DNA of 64,000 bases from CADEGL01 sp050180485 (lineage in GTDB: Bacteria; Pseudomonadota; Alphaproteobacteria; CADEGL01), in contig JBFXED010000010.1 of assembly GCA_050180485.1 (NCBI GenBank), forward strand, positions 1 to 64,000, read 5' to 3'. The notes under the pieces are model-generated. The model was not told where the DNA came from, did not search any database, and saw only the letters and a list, made by a program, of their open reading frames with translations. Shown here one piece after another: positions 33,981-42,161 of the stretch. The position numbers and the translations under genes are program-made. Numbering within the stretch: position 1 is the stretch's first letter; the number at the start of each line of letters is the position of its first letter.

Positions 33981-34531
33981 ACGATTTTCTCCGCTATCAG
34001 TCTGAACTCGCTCATCGCAGAATTAGCAAATCTCGCAGCATCGCGTCGGTGTCAGATAGACCGCAGGCCACTCCCATCTGGCTTGGATTGGGATCTTGCA
34101 CTTGGTCGACCGTATGCCCGGTTCTGTGCCCCTACAGGTACACGCTTAGATGGATCGGATTGAGGAGGGGTGTCTCGAAGAAATGGAATTCGTCGAGAGG
34201 ATAGCTGCCGACCTTGTGTCATTAACCAGTTAGCTCCATTTGGATGGTTGATATGAGGTTGAAGAGGTATTTTTGAAGCGGGAGTAGTGGACCATGGGTA
34301 GATAACTGGTTCACCGCATACTGGGTCATTTTCCCTGCAATCTGGTGAAGGAACGACAAGGGCTCTCTCGACGAAACCGCTCTCACCGCACACAACTACC
34401 TCGACCGACCACATACCGCTTTCTCGTGTACTCATTGTCACGTAATTAATTAGCATCTGCCGAAACGTGTAAACGTTCCGTTCAGGGTCCAACGAGCCCT
34501 CTTACTGCATCCGGAAGGGCGGCTTGATCGA
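33981..34531. other. 551-base gap within integration module, no confident gene
   Basis: No convincing gene is seen. A minus-strand frame at 34052-34492 (146 codons) has no recognisable motif, a proline/serine-rich low-complexity second half and no strong ribosome site. The gap holds a 17-base segment (34175-34191) that matches 33405-33421 at 16 positions. A second segment (34232-34257) resembles 33368-33394. This suggests decayed repeats or insertion-sequence debris. Confidence 0.5.
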
Positions 34532-35638
34532 CTATGGGAATCGTTCCGCGATTGACCGATGAACGGTTAACCTGCCAGAAGGAGCGCACCGAATGCGCTG
34601 CAAGATTAAGAAGTCCTGCTCGCGCTGAGACGCGAGAAACTTCATCATCTCCGTGTGAATAGACGCTCGCGGCCGGCGTTTTTTTTTCGGTTTAAGGTCG
34701 CCGTGTCGATCGCAATACATTCCCTGGGACCAGATTCGTCCCTTCGTCACGTAAGCTGAGACTTTCCAAAGTTCCCTAGCCTCTCCGACCTTTTTTGTAA
34801 CCACGCCTTTGACGCGTAGTTTCTTACGCTTGCTTTTGGCCAGCGCGGGATCGCGCACCTTGCATCGGAAAGACCGGTAAAACTGTCTGAGCCGTCGAGC
34901 CCGCCGAGCGGAGCAATCTGCAATAAGAAGATGGATATGAACGATGTAGCGGTCGAAATGGCTGGCGTAAGTTACTTCCGTGCCGCCAAACACCAGTCTA
35001 TCGCCGAGTCCGACCGCATCGAGCCGCTTTGACAGGCGTTGTTTGATCTCTCGCAAATCGACTGTGTGCAGTCGACGGCGGCGGACCAAATCGTCTTCGG
35101 CAACCAAGGTTACGAAGGCGCACTTCTCAACCTTAGCCAGCAGCCACGCCGCCTGTGAGGCCACTACAACCTGCCAGGCCCTGTGGCAAACCGGGCATGC
35201 CGGGAGAAGACACGGTTTCTCTGAAGAGCACCGCCGCAGGCGCCGCTTTAGGCCTTCTTGCTTCGGACCGCGCTTAAGGCGCCGTAGACGCTTCTCGCGT
35301 TCCTTTCCCTCCTTGGCCTCGGTGGTGAAGTCGGGGACCTGTTCACGGACGTCCATGTGCGCGGGGATGCCGACGCGTGCTAGTGGCGAATTGAGAGGAA
35401 TGACCTCAGCCCACGTGGCCGGCGGACGAGCTATCTCGCCATGCGGGGGCTGCGTATTCACTTTGACAGGAACCGCGTTGGCACCGTGAGGGCTTGGGGG
35501 CTCTGCTTCCGGAGTGTCGCTAGAGCCGTTCGCGTCCTCATGCAACTCCGTCGCTGTCCCATCGATGACGACCGGTTCATCTGGCTTCAAATCGACGACC
35601 AGCGTCCCGCGGATCACATTAAGGGTTTTGGACTTCAT
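34532..35638 (-). CDS. Rep-like protein with zinc-finger and HxH motif (possible HUH-type replication initiator)
   Basis: The 368-residue protein has an acidic, proline-rich N-terminal 100 residues and a very basic stretch (KRLRRLKRGPKQ). A CX4CX2C-like cluster (CLLPACPVCHRAW) follows, and then HIHLLIADC near residue 232, the HxH motif of rolling-circle Rep/HUH proteins. A candidate nucleophile tyrosine is in WKVSAYVTKGRI further on. The combination of an upstream CPxCP-type cluster, HxH and a downstream Tyr is what plasmid and IME replication proteins show, but the sequence is divergent and the call is inference. It lies in the integrase module, suggesting a mobile element able to replicate or mobilise. 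Confidence 0.5.
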   Translation of the reverse strand: MKSKTLNVIRGTLVVDLKPDEPVVIDGTATELHEDANGSSDTPEAEPPSPHGANAVPVKVNTQPPHGEIARPPATWAEVIPLNSPLARVGIPAHMDVREQVPDFTTEAKEGKEREKRLRRLKRGPKQEGLKRRLRRCSSEKPCLLPACPVCHRAWQVVVASQAAWLLAKVEKCAFVTLVAEDDLVRRRRLHTVDLREIKQRLSKRLDAVGLGDRLVFGGTEVTYASHFDRYIVHIHLLIADCSARRARRLRQFYRSFRCKVRDPALAKSKRKKLRVKGVVTKKVGEARELWKVSAYVTKGRIWSQGMYCDRHGDLKPKKKRRPRASIHTEMMKFLASQREQDFLILQRIRCAPSGRLTVHRSIAERFP

Positions 35639-35787
35639 GGCTGCCAGCGATCCTCTTCCGATATCGAGCGGAAGGCGGTCGATTCCGCGGCGAGCAACCT
35701 GTGAATTTCTAGCTCCATCTCAGACAAGACTGGCTCTTGAGTAAAGCGAAGCCATTTCCCTTCTTCATTGAAGAAATCGTCTGTTTC

Positions 35788-36120
35788 CTATGCGCTGGTG
35801 CTATTCACGAGCACGCGATTTCGCGCTTGAATGAGATCGCCAAGTCGATATCGGATACCCCCTTCGAACCGGACGAATGGGGGGCCACTTCCGCGAAGCC
35901 GCCACGCCTGGAGGGCTTTTACCGAAAACCCCAAGAACTGAGCGGCCTCCTTTTCGCGGAGGAGAGGAAAAAGTGCGATGAACATCGCGAACTCATTCGC
36001 ACCTAGTTGGCCGACATCGAGTTGGGCGCGAAGGAGCGCGAGATAATCCTCCGCGCTCGCGAGCCTCAACAGGGTGCGAGTCGTGTTCAGACTGGTCTTA
36101 TAGAAATTGTGCCCGTCCAC
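35788..36120 (-). CDS. Helix-turn-helix excisionase/AlpA-like protein
   Basis: The 110-residue protein ends with a MerR/excisionase-type winged helix: LREKEAAQFLGFSVKALQAWR, then PPFVRFEGGIRYRLGDLIQ. Proteins of this type act as recombination directionality factors or regulators of integrase genes on islands. It starts with GTG at 36120, so the N-terminal 50 residues are less certain. Its position between a Rep-like gene and an integrase matches that role. Confidence 0.72.
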   Translation of the reverse strand: MDGHNFYKTSLNTTRTLLRLASAEDYLALLRAQLDVGQLGANEFAMFIALFPLLREKEAAQFLGFSVKALQAWRLRGSGPPFVRFEGGIRYRLGDLIQARNRVLVNSTSA

Positions 36121-36234
36121 GAGCCCGGCTCTCCTTCGTTCGCGAGGCCGAGCAGTAGGGGATATTTAACGTAAAAATGCTAACCTGATGATCGCTTGAA
36201 TTGACGAATTTGCATTCCGTCAATTCCGTCAGGC

Positions 36235-36948
36235 CTAATGATCCTTCTTTCTATGATACTCGCGCTCCCATGCCGTAATCTTGGCGGATGCCCGTTTAGT
36301 TAATGTGTTTCGTTGCCGAATATCGACCCCTTTTTCTTCAAGCCAAGTCGCCATCGTAGCATCGGCCATTAGCTCCTTGGCAGTTGGTCTCTTGACGCTT
36401 GGGTCGATTTTTGCGAGTAGCCTGGAAATCCAAGTGTCAAATTCTTGGTTGTGTAACCAACCTCGTGCACCTCTCTGACTTTTTGGTCGACTGTCCACAG
36501 CCGTCATTTTTTTGATTTCACCGACCGGTATCAAAACGGGATGCTTTTTGCTCCAAGCGGCGTCCAGCGCCACTTTGAGTTCTGATTTGACTTCCTCACT
36601 GGCATTTTCGGCGAAATAAATACGATGACGCTCGCTACGCCGCAGTTGGTCGATCGCGACTTCCTGACTGCAAAAATCAGGAACCATCCAGTAAATGAAT
36701 CTCTTTAGCCTGCCGCGCACTTTGCGGTACACCTTGAATTCTTCGTCGGGTATTCCTCGCCATTTCCAGTCCGGAATCGGAACGGCGACATCGAAGGGCG
36801 GTGTTACAGGGATAATGACCTCGATAAAAGCCGAGGCTTTCCCTTCCTTAAAGGCTCGGATTAGGAGTTTATTATCTCGGGATGGTGAAATTTCTTTGAT
36901 CGCGTGGTGCAAATGTACTGCGTCGAGTTTTGAAATCGCGAACGCCAT
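36235..36948 (-). CDS. Hypothetical protein, 237 residues, adjacent to integrase
   Basis: I do not recognise a family. The protein is soluble and charged, with a proline-rich beta-like N-terminal part (VIIPVTPPFDVAVPIPDW), a central helical part and a lysine/arginine-rich C-terminus. A helical segment near the end (RPTAKELMADATMATWLEE) resembles a DNA-binding helical repeat but is not diagnostic. The gene begins two bases after the integrase stop, so it is expressed with it and is part of the element. Base composition is clearly more AT-rich than in the flanking operons. Confidence 0.65.
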   Translation of the reverse strand: MAFAISKLDAVHLHHAIKEISPSRDNKLLIRAFKEGKASAFIEVIIPVTPPFDVAVPIPDWKWRGIPDEEFKVYRKVRGRLKRFIYWMVPDFCSQEVAIDQLRRSERHRIYFAENASEEVKSELKVALDAAWSKKHPVLIPVGEIKKMTAVDSRPKSQRGARGWLHNQEFDTWISRLLAKIDPSVKRPTAKELMADATMATWLEEKGVDIRQRNTLTKRASAKITAWEREYHRKKDH

Positions 36949-36950
36949 TA

Positions 36951-38126
36951 TTATTTCCCTGGATTCAGAAAGTCGAAAATCTGGGCGGCCACAGTCGTGG
37001 CGGCTTTTCTCAGCGACACCATATCTTTTCCGACATAACGATTAGTCATGGAAAGGGTCTTGTGGCCAAGTATATCGCGGACGATAAACGCGTTGTGGCC
37101 TGCCTGTCCGCTGTATGTGCCAACCGTGTGGCGAAAGTCGTGAAGGCGAGCATCTTCTAATGCAGCCGCTTTCCGAACACGCTTCCAAACGTCCTCTAAG
37201 CGTGCTCGTTTTATGTGCTCGCTGCGAATAGAACCCGGAAAGACCCAAACCCCACTTTTCGTCTCGAGCTGATTTAGCGTCGCAACAGCAGCGTCGCCGA
37301 GCGGGATCCGCTTTGCTCCCGTTTTGCTATCCGGGAAGTCGATTGTGCCAGCGTCGAAATTGACCCAGGCCCATTTGAGCGTCGCAACTTCGCTTAGTCT
37401 GCAGCCAGTCAATGCCAGAAACTTGATAGTAGCCGCGGCAATCGCGAGTTCTGGGTGGTCGTTCGTCATTTGGCTCAGCGCGTCCCCAATGCGGGCTAGC
37501 TCGTCTGCGGATAAATACCGATCTCGAGTGCGTTCCGGAAATTTCTTTACGTGGCGGCATGGATTTGAGCCATCGGGGCGAAGCTCCCATAACTCTGCTA
37601 AATTGAACATCTTCGAAAGAAGAGACCGGCAACGATTTCCCGTATAAGGAGAGTCGATAAAGCTCTGGTGAAACCGCATTACGTCGGCGCGATGAACTGC
37701 TTCGACCTTCAACTGCCCAAGCTTCGGGTAGATTTCTCGTAACAGCATTCGGCGGTCTTCTTTAGCGCTCGATGCCTTTTTGTGAATTGCCGCATGTTCG
37801 GCTAGATATCTCGCCCCCAGATCTTTGACGGTTAGTGCCTTTCTCCTGAGCTGCCGAGCTCCGCTAGGGTCGCCACCGCGAGAAACCTCAACCAGCCACT
37901 CACGAGCAAGGTCGCGCGCTTGATCCACCGTCAATGCGCCAAATTGGCCGATGACCGGCCGGCGCTGGCGCCCGGTTTGGGTGCGATAGAAGAGAACAAA
38001 TACCTTCTTCCCGGAGGGAAGAACCTTAAGGCCCAGCCCACGCAGCTCTGAGTCCCAGAGGACGTACTCTTCATCGCGAACTGCGAGCTGGTCGATCGTG
38101 CGCTTGGTTAGCTTGCTTTTTTGCAC
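36951..38126 (-). CDS. int: Tyrosine recombinase, island integrase (DUF4102-type N-terminus)
   Basis: The 391-residue protein has the arm-binding opening KLTKRTIDQLAV, then YVLWDSELRGLGLKVLPSGKKVFVL, typical of tRNA-targeting integrases. Catalytic residues are visible: Arg in LTGCRLSEVATLKW, His-x-x-Arg in LHDFRHTVGTYSG, His in ILGHKTLSMTNRYVG and the final Tyr of that segment. I start it at GTG 38126 (VQKSKLTKR); the frame is open to 38213 but the extra residues do not resemble an integrase. It lies 160 bases from a tRNA-Leu 3' half, the expected attachment site, so it is the likely agent of insertion. Confidence 0.92.
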   Translation of the reverse strand: MQKSKLTKRTIDQLAVRDEEYVLWDSELRGLGLKVLPSGKKVFVLFYRTQTGRQRRPVIGQFGALTVDQARDLAREWLVEVSRGGDPSGARQLRRKALTVKDLGARYLAEHAAIHKKASSAKEDRRMLLREIYPKLGQLKVEAVHRADVMRFHQSFIDSPYTGNRCRSLLSKMFNLAELWELRPDGSNPCRHVKKFPERTRDRYLSADELARIGDALSQMTNDHPELAIAAATIKFLALTGCRLSEVATLKWAWVNFDAGTIDFPDSKTGAKRIPLGDAAVATLNQLETKSGVWVFPGSIRSEHIKRARLEDVWKRVRKAAALEDARLHDFRHTVGTYSGQAGHNAFIVRDILGHKTLSMTNRYVGKDMVSLRKAATTVAAQIFDFLNPGK

Positions 38127-38285
38127 GGCGATTTCAGGTAGCAAATAGGTAGCAATAGGAATCGAAAACGGCAGTAACACAGGGTAAAATCTGTAAGAGA
38201 AATAATCCAGCAAGCCTTTGATTTATAGGGATAAATAGTAAAATTTAGAAATTAATAGGAAAGGGGAGGTGATGCTGAAAGTCGC

Positions 38286-38342
38286 CTCAAAATCTGTTGG
38301 TGGCGACATCGTGCTGGTTCGAGTCCGGCCAGGGGCACCAAA
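38286..38342 (+). repeat. Attachment-site copy 1: 3' half of tRNA-Leu(CAA)
   Basis: From 38286 the sequence reads CTCAAAA (anticodon loop with CAA) followed by TCTGT of the anticodon stem and a long variable arm. Then come T-arm GCTGG-TTCGAGT-CCGGC and acceptor strand CAGGGGC plus ACCA, ending at 38340. The bases before it do not form the 5' half, so it is not a functional tRNA but an att remnant. A 38-base part (38305-38342) recurs exactly at 40236-40273. The integrase starts 160 bases to the left. Confidence 0.82.
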
Positions 38343-38388
38343 AAATCAATGAATTATATCATATCTCTAAACTAGGTCCCGGGGCCCC

Positions 38389-39465
38389 CTAGCCGGCGGA
38401 GGACGCCTTGCGTCTCTCGGTGACGTTCGACTCGGCGGCGCCGGATCCAAGGCCGAGATACGGCATGACGCGCTCCCCGAACCGATCGAGGGAGCCCATG
38501 ATGTCTTCGTGGACGGGTCCGAAATTCGTCCGCAGGCTGAGGGCGTCGTATCCCAGCTCCTTCAGCGCCACCAGCCTGTCGACACAGTATTCGGGGCTGC
38601 CGACGATGACCGACTCGCTCAGGCTTTCGATCGTGTCGTCGATCTCGATCGGTACGACCTTGCCGCCCTTTACGATCCCGGCCGTGATGAACTGGCTCAA
38701 GAAGCGCTGCTGATTGGCATAGACCATCTCCAGCTTTTCCTTCACGTCGGAGTCGTTCTTCGCAACGTAGATGATCTGGGACAGCGAAATCTTCTGGGCG
38801 CCCGGCTTCGATCCGCTTTCCGCGGCCCCTTTCCTGAACGCGGCGATCAACTCCTTCTGCACGGCGATGGGCCTGCGCAGGGCGCCGGTCTGGACGCTGT
38901 AGCCCTGCAGTCCGCAGTGGTAGGCAGCTTCCGTGCGAATGGCCGACAGCCAGAGCGGCGGATGCGGCTTCTGGAGCGGCGGCGGCATGACCGTGATTTC
39001 GGGATATTTGGCGTAAGGCCCGTCGTAGGATACGTCCTGGCCCTTCAAGAGAACGAGCAGGGCCTTGAGCTTGTCCTCCATCGATTCGCGCGCCTTCTCG
39101 AACGGCAGTCCGAAGCAATCGGATTCGAACTGCGCGCCGCCGCGCCCGAAGCCGACCTCGAGACGCCCCCTGGTCAGATGATCGGTCATCGTGATTTCGC
39201 CCGCCAGGCGACGCACGTCGTGCAGCGGCAGAACGATCACCGCGATGATGATCCGCGGCTTTTCGGTCACGGCTGCCAGATGGCTCGCCAGCGCGAAAGG
39301 CGAGGGCTGGACGAAGTAGTCGTTAAAATGATGCTCAGCGAGAAAGAAGGCATCGAACCCGATCTTCTCGGCAAACTTCGCCTGCTCGATAAGTTCGGGA
39401 AACAGGTTCTCGATCGGATGTCCGTTGTCCGGCCAATGTGCAGGCACATCGAAACCCAACTGCAT
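38389..39465 (-). CDS. LLM-class flavin-dependent oxidoreductase
   Basis: The 358-residue luciferase-like protein has QLGFDVPAHWP at the N-terminus, FFLAEHHFNDYF, TRGRLEVGFGRGGAQFES and HPPLWLSAIRTEAAY. The EHHF and RGRLEVGFGRG features are shared with the LLM gene at 968, so both are of the alkanal-monooxygenase-like kind that may use FMNH2 or F420H2. I use ATG 39465, seven bases after AGGAG; two ATGs lie six codons earlier. The gene lies between the two att copies, with a VOC gene, and so may belong to a separate small insertion. Confidence 0.88.
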   Translation of the reverse strand: MQLGFDVPAHWPDNGHPIENLFPELIEQAKFAEKIGFDAFFLAEHHFNDYFVQPSPFALASHLAAVTEKPRIIIAVIVLPLHDVRRLAGEITMTDHLTRGRLEVGFGRGGAQFESDCFGLPFEKARESMEDKLKALLVLLKGQDVSYDGPYAKYPEITVMPPPLQKPHPPLWLSAIRTEAAYHCGLQGYSVQTGALRRPIAVQKELIAAFRKGAAESGSKPGAQKISLSQIIYVAKNDSDVKEKLEMVYANQQRFLSQFITAGIVKGGKVVPIEIDDTIESLSESVIVGSPEYCVDRLVALKELGYDALSLRTNFGPVHEDIMGSLDRFGERVMPYLGLGSGAAESNVTERRKASSAG

Positions 39466-39673
39466 CGGATCGCTCCTCATCATGACAATCGGAAGCGCGG
39501 GCGCCTCGGTCTCGCGGTCATGAGGTTGCGGCAGGAGATAGTTTTATACAATTGGATAGTTTTAACGCTCACATAAACAACTGAATTACCGGACGATATC
39601 GACGTCTTGTTCGGGGCGAACTAGATTCGCACGAGATTGAAAAATTCGTGCCGGAAATCATAGAGTCTGAGCA

Positions 39674-40210
39674 ATGTCGGAAGAATCGAATGCGCCCGGC
39701 CTCATGCTCCCCGAATCGCTTCCCATCGGATTCCTGGGAACTCTTCGGCAAGTATGCGTCGTCACCGACGACTACCGCCGAACGATCGATCGCATGCGGG
39801 CTGCGGGATTGGGGCCGTGGAGCATCTATTCGTTCAATCCTCGGACGTGTACCAATCTAACCTATCGCGGCCGGCCGGCCGATTTCTCGTTCAAGGTTTG
39901 CCTGGCTGACATGTCCGGCCTTGTCTGGGAGGTCATCCAGCCAATGTCGGGGAACAATATCTATTCTGATTTCCTGGCGTCGAAGGGCGAAGGCGTTCAG
40001 CATCTCCTGTTCGATTGCAATGACCTGAGCTGGCTAGAGAAAACAGCCGCGCTCGAAGCCGCCGGCTATGCGTGCATCCAGTCCGGCAGGTGGCTCGATC
40101 GCCTGGCCTTCGCGTACTACGCGACGGAGGACGCGATCGGCACGGTGCTGGAGATTGTTGACCGGCCTCCCGATTGGCGGCGTCCCGAGCCGGAGGAAAG
40201 GATCGGGTAG
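39674..40210 (+). CDS. VOC (glyoxalase-like) family protein
   Basis: The 178-residue protein starts at an ATG within GAGCAATG. It shows a vicinal-oxygen-chelate pattern: RQVCVVTDDYRRTIDRMRAAGLGPW, GEGVQHLLFDCND with a candidate metal histidine, and AIGTVLEIVDRP with a candidate metal glutamate. Relatives include methylmalonyl-CoA epimerase-like proteins and extradiol enzymes; no reaction can be fixed. It is divergent from the LLM gene, with 208 bases between, and ends 25 bases before att copy 2. Confidence 0.85.
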   Translation: MSEESNAPGLMLPESLPIGFLGTLRQVCVVTDDYRRTIDRMRAAGLGPWSIYSFNPRTCTNLTYRGRPADFSFKVCLADMSGLVWEVIQPMSGNNIYSDFLASKGEGVQHLLFDCNDLSWLEKTAALEAAGYACIQSGRWLDRLAFAYYATEDAIGTVLEIVDRPPDWRRPEPEERIG

Positions 40211-40235
40211 TTTCGTCCGAAACGACAGGGGATTG

Positions 40236-40273
40236 GACATCGTGCTGGTTCGAGTCCGGCCAGGGGCACCAAA
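40236..40273 (+). repeat. Attachment-site copy 2: tRNA-Leu 3' end direct repeat
   Basis: This 38-base stretch is identical to 38305-38342 and spans the tRNA variable arm, T-arm and acceptor through CACCA. The identity stops just before the variable arm, so it is a shorter remnant than copy 1. It marks the probable right border of the accessory region; the genes to the right look chromosomal and more GC-rich. Confidence 0.82.
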
Positions 40274-40404
40274 TCGCGTAACCATATGCGGCTCTTCTGC
40301 GGTTGACAGTTGCGAATTTCGAACCGTGGGCCTTGTTCTTGCGGTCCTTCGTTTTTAAATATGGGTTGGCCCGCCGGATGGGCCGGGCGTTCAGGATCGA
40401 GACA

Positions 40405-40803
40405 ATGGCGGCTTCCAACGGTTCCCTTCTCACGGCTCTCGGGCGTGGTTTCCGGTGCAAGTGTCCGGCCTGCGGCAAGGGTCGCCTGTTCGCCCGCTTC
40501 CTCAAGATCGCCCCGGCTTGCCCGGCTTGCGGCGAGGAAATGCACCATCACCGGGCCGACGATTTTCCCGCCTATCTGGTGATCCTGATCGTCGGCCACA
40601 TCATCGTGCCCTCGCAACTTCTGACCGAGCAGCTCTTGGAGCCGCCGCTATGGCTGCATCTGGCCATCTGGCTGCCGCTCACGCTCGCGATGACTCTCGG
40701 CCTGTTGCAGCCGGTGAAGGGTGTCATCGTCGCCTTGCAATGGCACATGGGCATGCACGGCTTCGAGGAATCGAAAAAGGCGCGCGCCGAAATCTCCGTC
40801 TGA
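40405..40803 (+). CDS. DUF983 family membrane protein
   Basis: The 132-residue protein has two zinc-ribbon-like pairs, CKCPACGKGRLF and CPACGEEMHHH, followed by DFPAYLVILIVGHIIVP and a second hydrophobic stretch (LHLAIWLPLTLAMTLGLLQ). This is the DUF983 pattern, common in Alphaproteobacteria, where it often sits near cytochrome oxidase genes; none are here. ATG at 40405 follows AGGATCGAGACA. It is the first clear chromosomal gene to the right of att copy 2. Confidence 0.85.
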   Translation: MAASNGSLLTALGRGFRCKCPACGKGRLFARFLKIAPACPACGEEMHHHRADDFPAYLVILIVGHIIVPSQLLTEQLLEPPLWLHLAIWLPLTLAMTLGLLQPVKGVIVALQWHMGMHGFEESKKARAEISV

Positions 40804-40910
40804 CGCCTCGCCGGCCGGTTGGTCTTCAATGCCCGGTCGGAACCGTTCTGATCGCGATGCGTTGATCCGTCGTCACGGCGATTCCGTCGCCGTTTCCGAC
40901 GGAGGCATCG

Positions 40911-41597
40911 TTGAAGCTATTCCTGTCCGCGGCTGTCTTGATGTTGGTTCTCGGCGGTTGCGTCGCCTCGCAGGGCGGCAGCCAGGGCGGTGATTCGTCC
41001 CAGCCCGCGCCCCAGGCACAAAGCGAAGAGCCCAAGACTATCGCGATCACGCCGGATCAGGCCAAACGCCTGCAGACGATCATGACGCCCTTGATCGCAA
41101 AGATGAATCGGCCCATCCCCGCGAATCGGGTGAAGATCACTGTGTGGGACGATCCGCACGTCAATGCGGCTAATGGCGGCGGCGGCGATTTTTACGTCAC
41201 CACGGGCCTGCTCCAGAAGGCCAGCGACGATCAACTGCATGCGATCATGGCGCACGAGATCGCGCATGAGGATCTGGGCCACGTGGCCAAGATCCAGACT
41301 CTCGCGACCGGCATGGATATCGGTTTCGTCCTATTGGAACAGGTGGTCCCTGGTTCCAGCCAATTGACGCCGTTGGCCGGCGCACTGGTGACCAGCGCCT
41401 ACAGCCGTTCCGAGGAAACCGAGGCCGACGCGCACGGCGTCGAAATTCTCAACCGCGCGGGTTACGAGGGTAGGACACTGATGGCAAACACGCTCACGTG
41501 GCTCGACCAGACGGAAGGCGGCCGCGGCGGCGGATTTTTTGCCTCGCACCCTGCCACCGACGATCGGATCGACGCGGTCAAACGCCTGCCGGGTTAG
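40911..41597 (+). CDS. M48 family metalloprotease, lipoprotein
   Basis: The 228-residue protein has a lipoprotein signal (MKLFLSAAVLMLVLGGC, Cys17), then a linker rich in Gln, Ser and Gly. HEIAHED follows with zinc ligands His115 and His119 and catalytic Glu116. The third ligand is in RSEETEADAHG, and FFASHPATDDRI closes the domain. It is a compact Oma1/BepA-like protease on the periplasmic side, for quality control. The start is TTG at 40911, supported by GGAGG nine bases ahead. Confidence 0.92.
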   Translation: MKLFLSAAVLMLVLGGCVASQGGSQGGDSSQPAPQAQSEEPKTIAITPDQAKRLQTIMTPLIAKMNRPIPANRVKITVWDDPHVNAANGGGGDFYVTTGLLQKASDDQLHAIMAHEIAHEDLGHVAKIQTLATGMDIGFVLLEQVVPGSSQLTPLAGALVTSAYSRSEETEADAHGVEILNRAGYEGRTLMANTLTWLDQTEGGRGGGFFASHPATDDRIDAVKRLPG

Positions 41598-41604
41598 TTG
41601 CCGC

Positions 41605-42099
41605 TCAGCCGGGGTGGATCAGTTCGAAATACTCGAACACCATCGGCGTGTCCTCGGTCATCTCCTTGCCGTGCGCCCTGCAGTAATGCTGGAAGAAGGA
41701 CCAATGGCCCTGCTTCCAATAGAGCACGTCGCCCGCACCTTCCGATTCGGCCATGGCGAATTTTTTGTCTACGGCGCGGAACGGCTTGATCTCGACCGAG
41801 GTAGTGCGGATGACGCAGGCCGGGCGACCGAACCCGTCCAGCACCACGCTGTAGTCACCCACCTTGTGCGGCGGCTTGCCGCTGACTTCGTGCTCTAGAA
41901 GAAGATGCGCGGTCGAGGTTTTGCCGCCGTGGAGGATCAGAAACAGCATGAGATCGGCGAAGACCGGCACTTGCGTCCAGGGATAGACGTGCGGCGTCAC
42001 GCCGGAAATACCCTTCTCCTTGCATACGCGTGCCCAATAAATGTCGGTTTCGGTTTTATAGCGGTCCCAATAGCCGATCAGTTCCTTGGGCAGGCTCAT
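41605..42099 (-). CDS. ASCH domain-containing protein
   Basis: The 164-residue protein shows the ASCH pattern: MLFLILHGGKTSTAHLLLEHE, KVGDYSVVLDGFGRPACVIRT, VDKKFAMAESEGAGDVLYWKQGHW. ASCH domains form a PUA-like beta barrel and are linked to RNA or nucleoside handling. ATG at 42099 follows AAGGAGAAATCGCC. It converges on the M48 gene with seven bases between. The role is not further known. Confidence 0.9.
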   Translation of the reverse strand: MSLPKELIGYWDRYKTETDIYWARVCKEKGISGVTPHVYPWTQVPVFADLMLFLILHGGKTSTAHLLLEHEVSGKPPHKVGDYSVVLDGFGRPACVIRTTSVEIKPFRAVDKKFAMAESEGAGDVLYWKQGHWSFFQHYCRAHGKEMTEDTPMVFEYFELIHPG

Positions 42100-42161
42100 G
42101 GCGATTTCTCCTTCGCGGCACCGTGCCAGGCGGTCACCGGCGTGGCCGCCTGGCCTGGGCG

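Larger units (their letters stand above)
1..40273. mobile_element. Right-hand portion of a tRNA-Leu-inserted genomic island (left end outside window)
   Basis: With the tRNA read on the plus strand, inserted DNA lies to the left of its displaced 3' remnant. The remnants at 38286 and 40236, the integrase beside the first, Rep-like and excisionase-like genes, relics of umuC, hicB and mdeA, and lower GC all fit an island. No intact tRNA-Leu is seen from 1 to 38285, so the left end must lie outside. How much of the catabolic and F420 cluster belongs to the element is inference. Confidence 0.5.

Noticed and set aside
34052..34492. 146-codon minus-strand frame in the integration module
   Set aside because: It has no recognisable domain, a low-complexity tail and no clear ribosome site; it is noted only in the gap entry.
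38286..38340. A functional tRNA-Leu gene
   Set aside because: Only the half from the anticodon loop onward is present; D-arm and 5' acceptor strand are missing.
39933..40505. Minus-strand frames around the second tRNA remnant, with peptide text such as GRTRTSTMSNP
   Set aside because: This is the familiar false protein produced by translating the complement of a tRNA 3' end.
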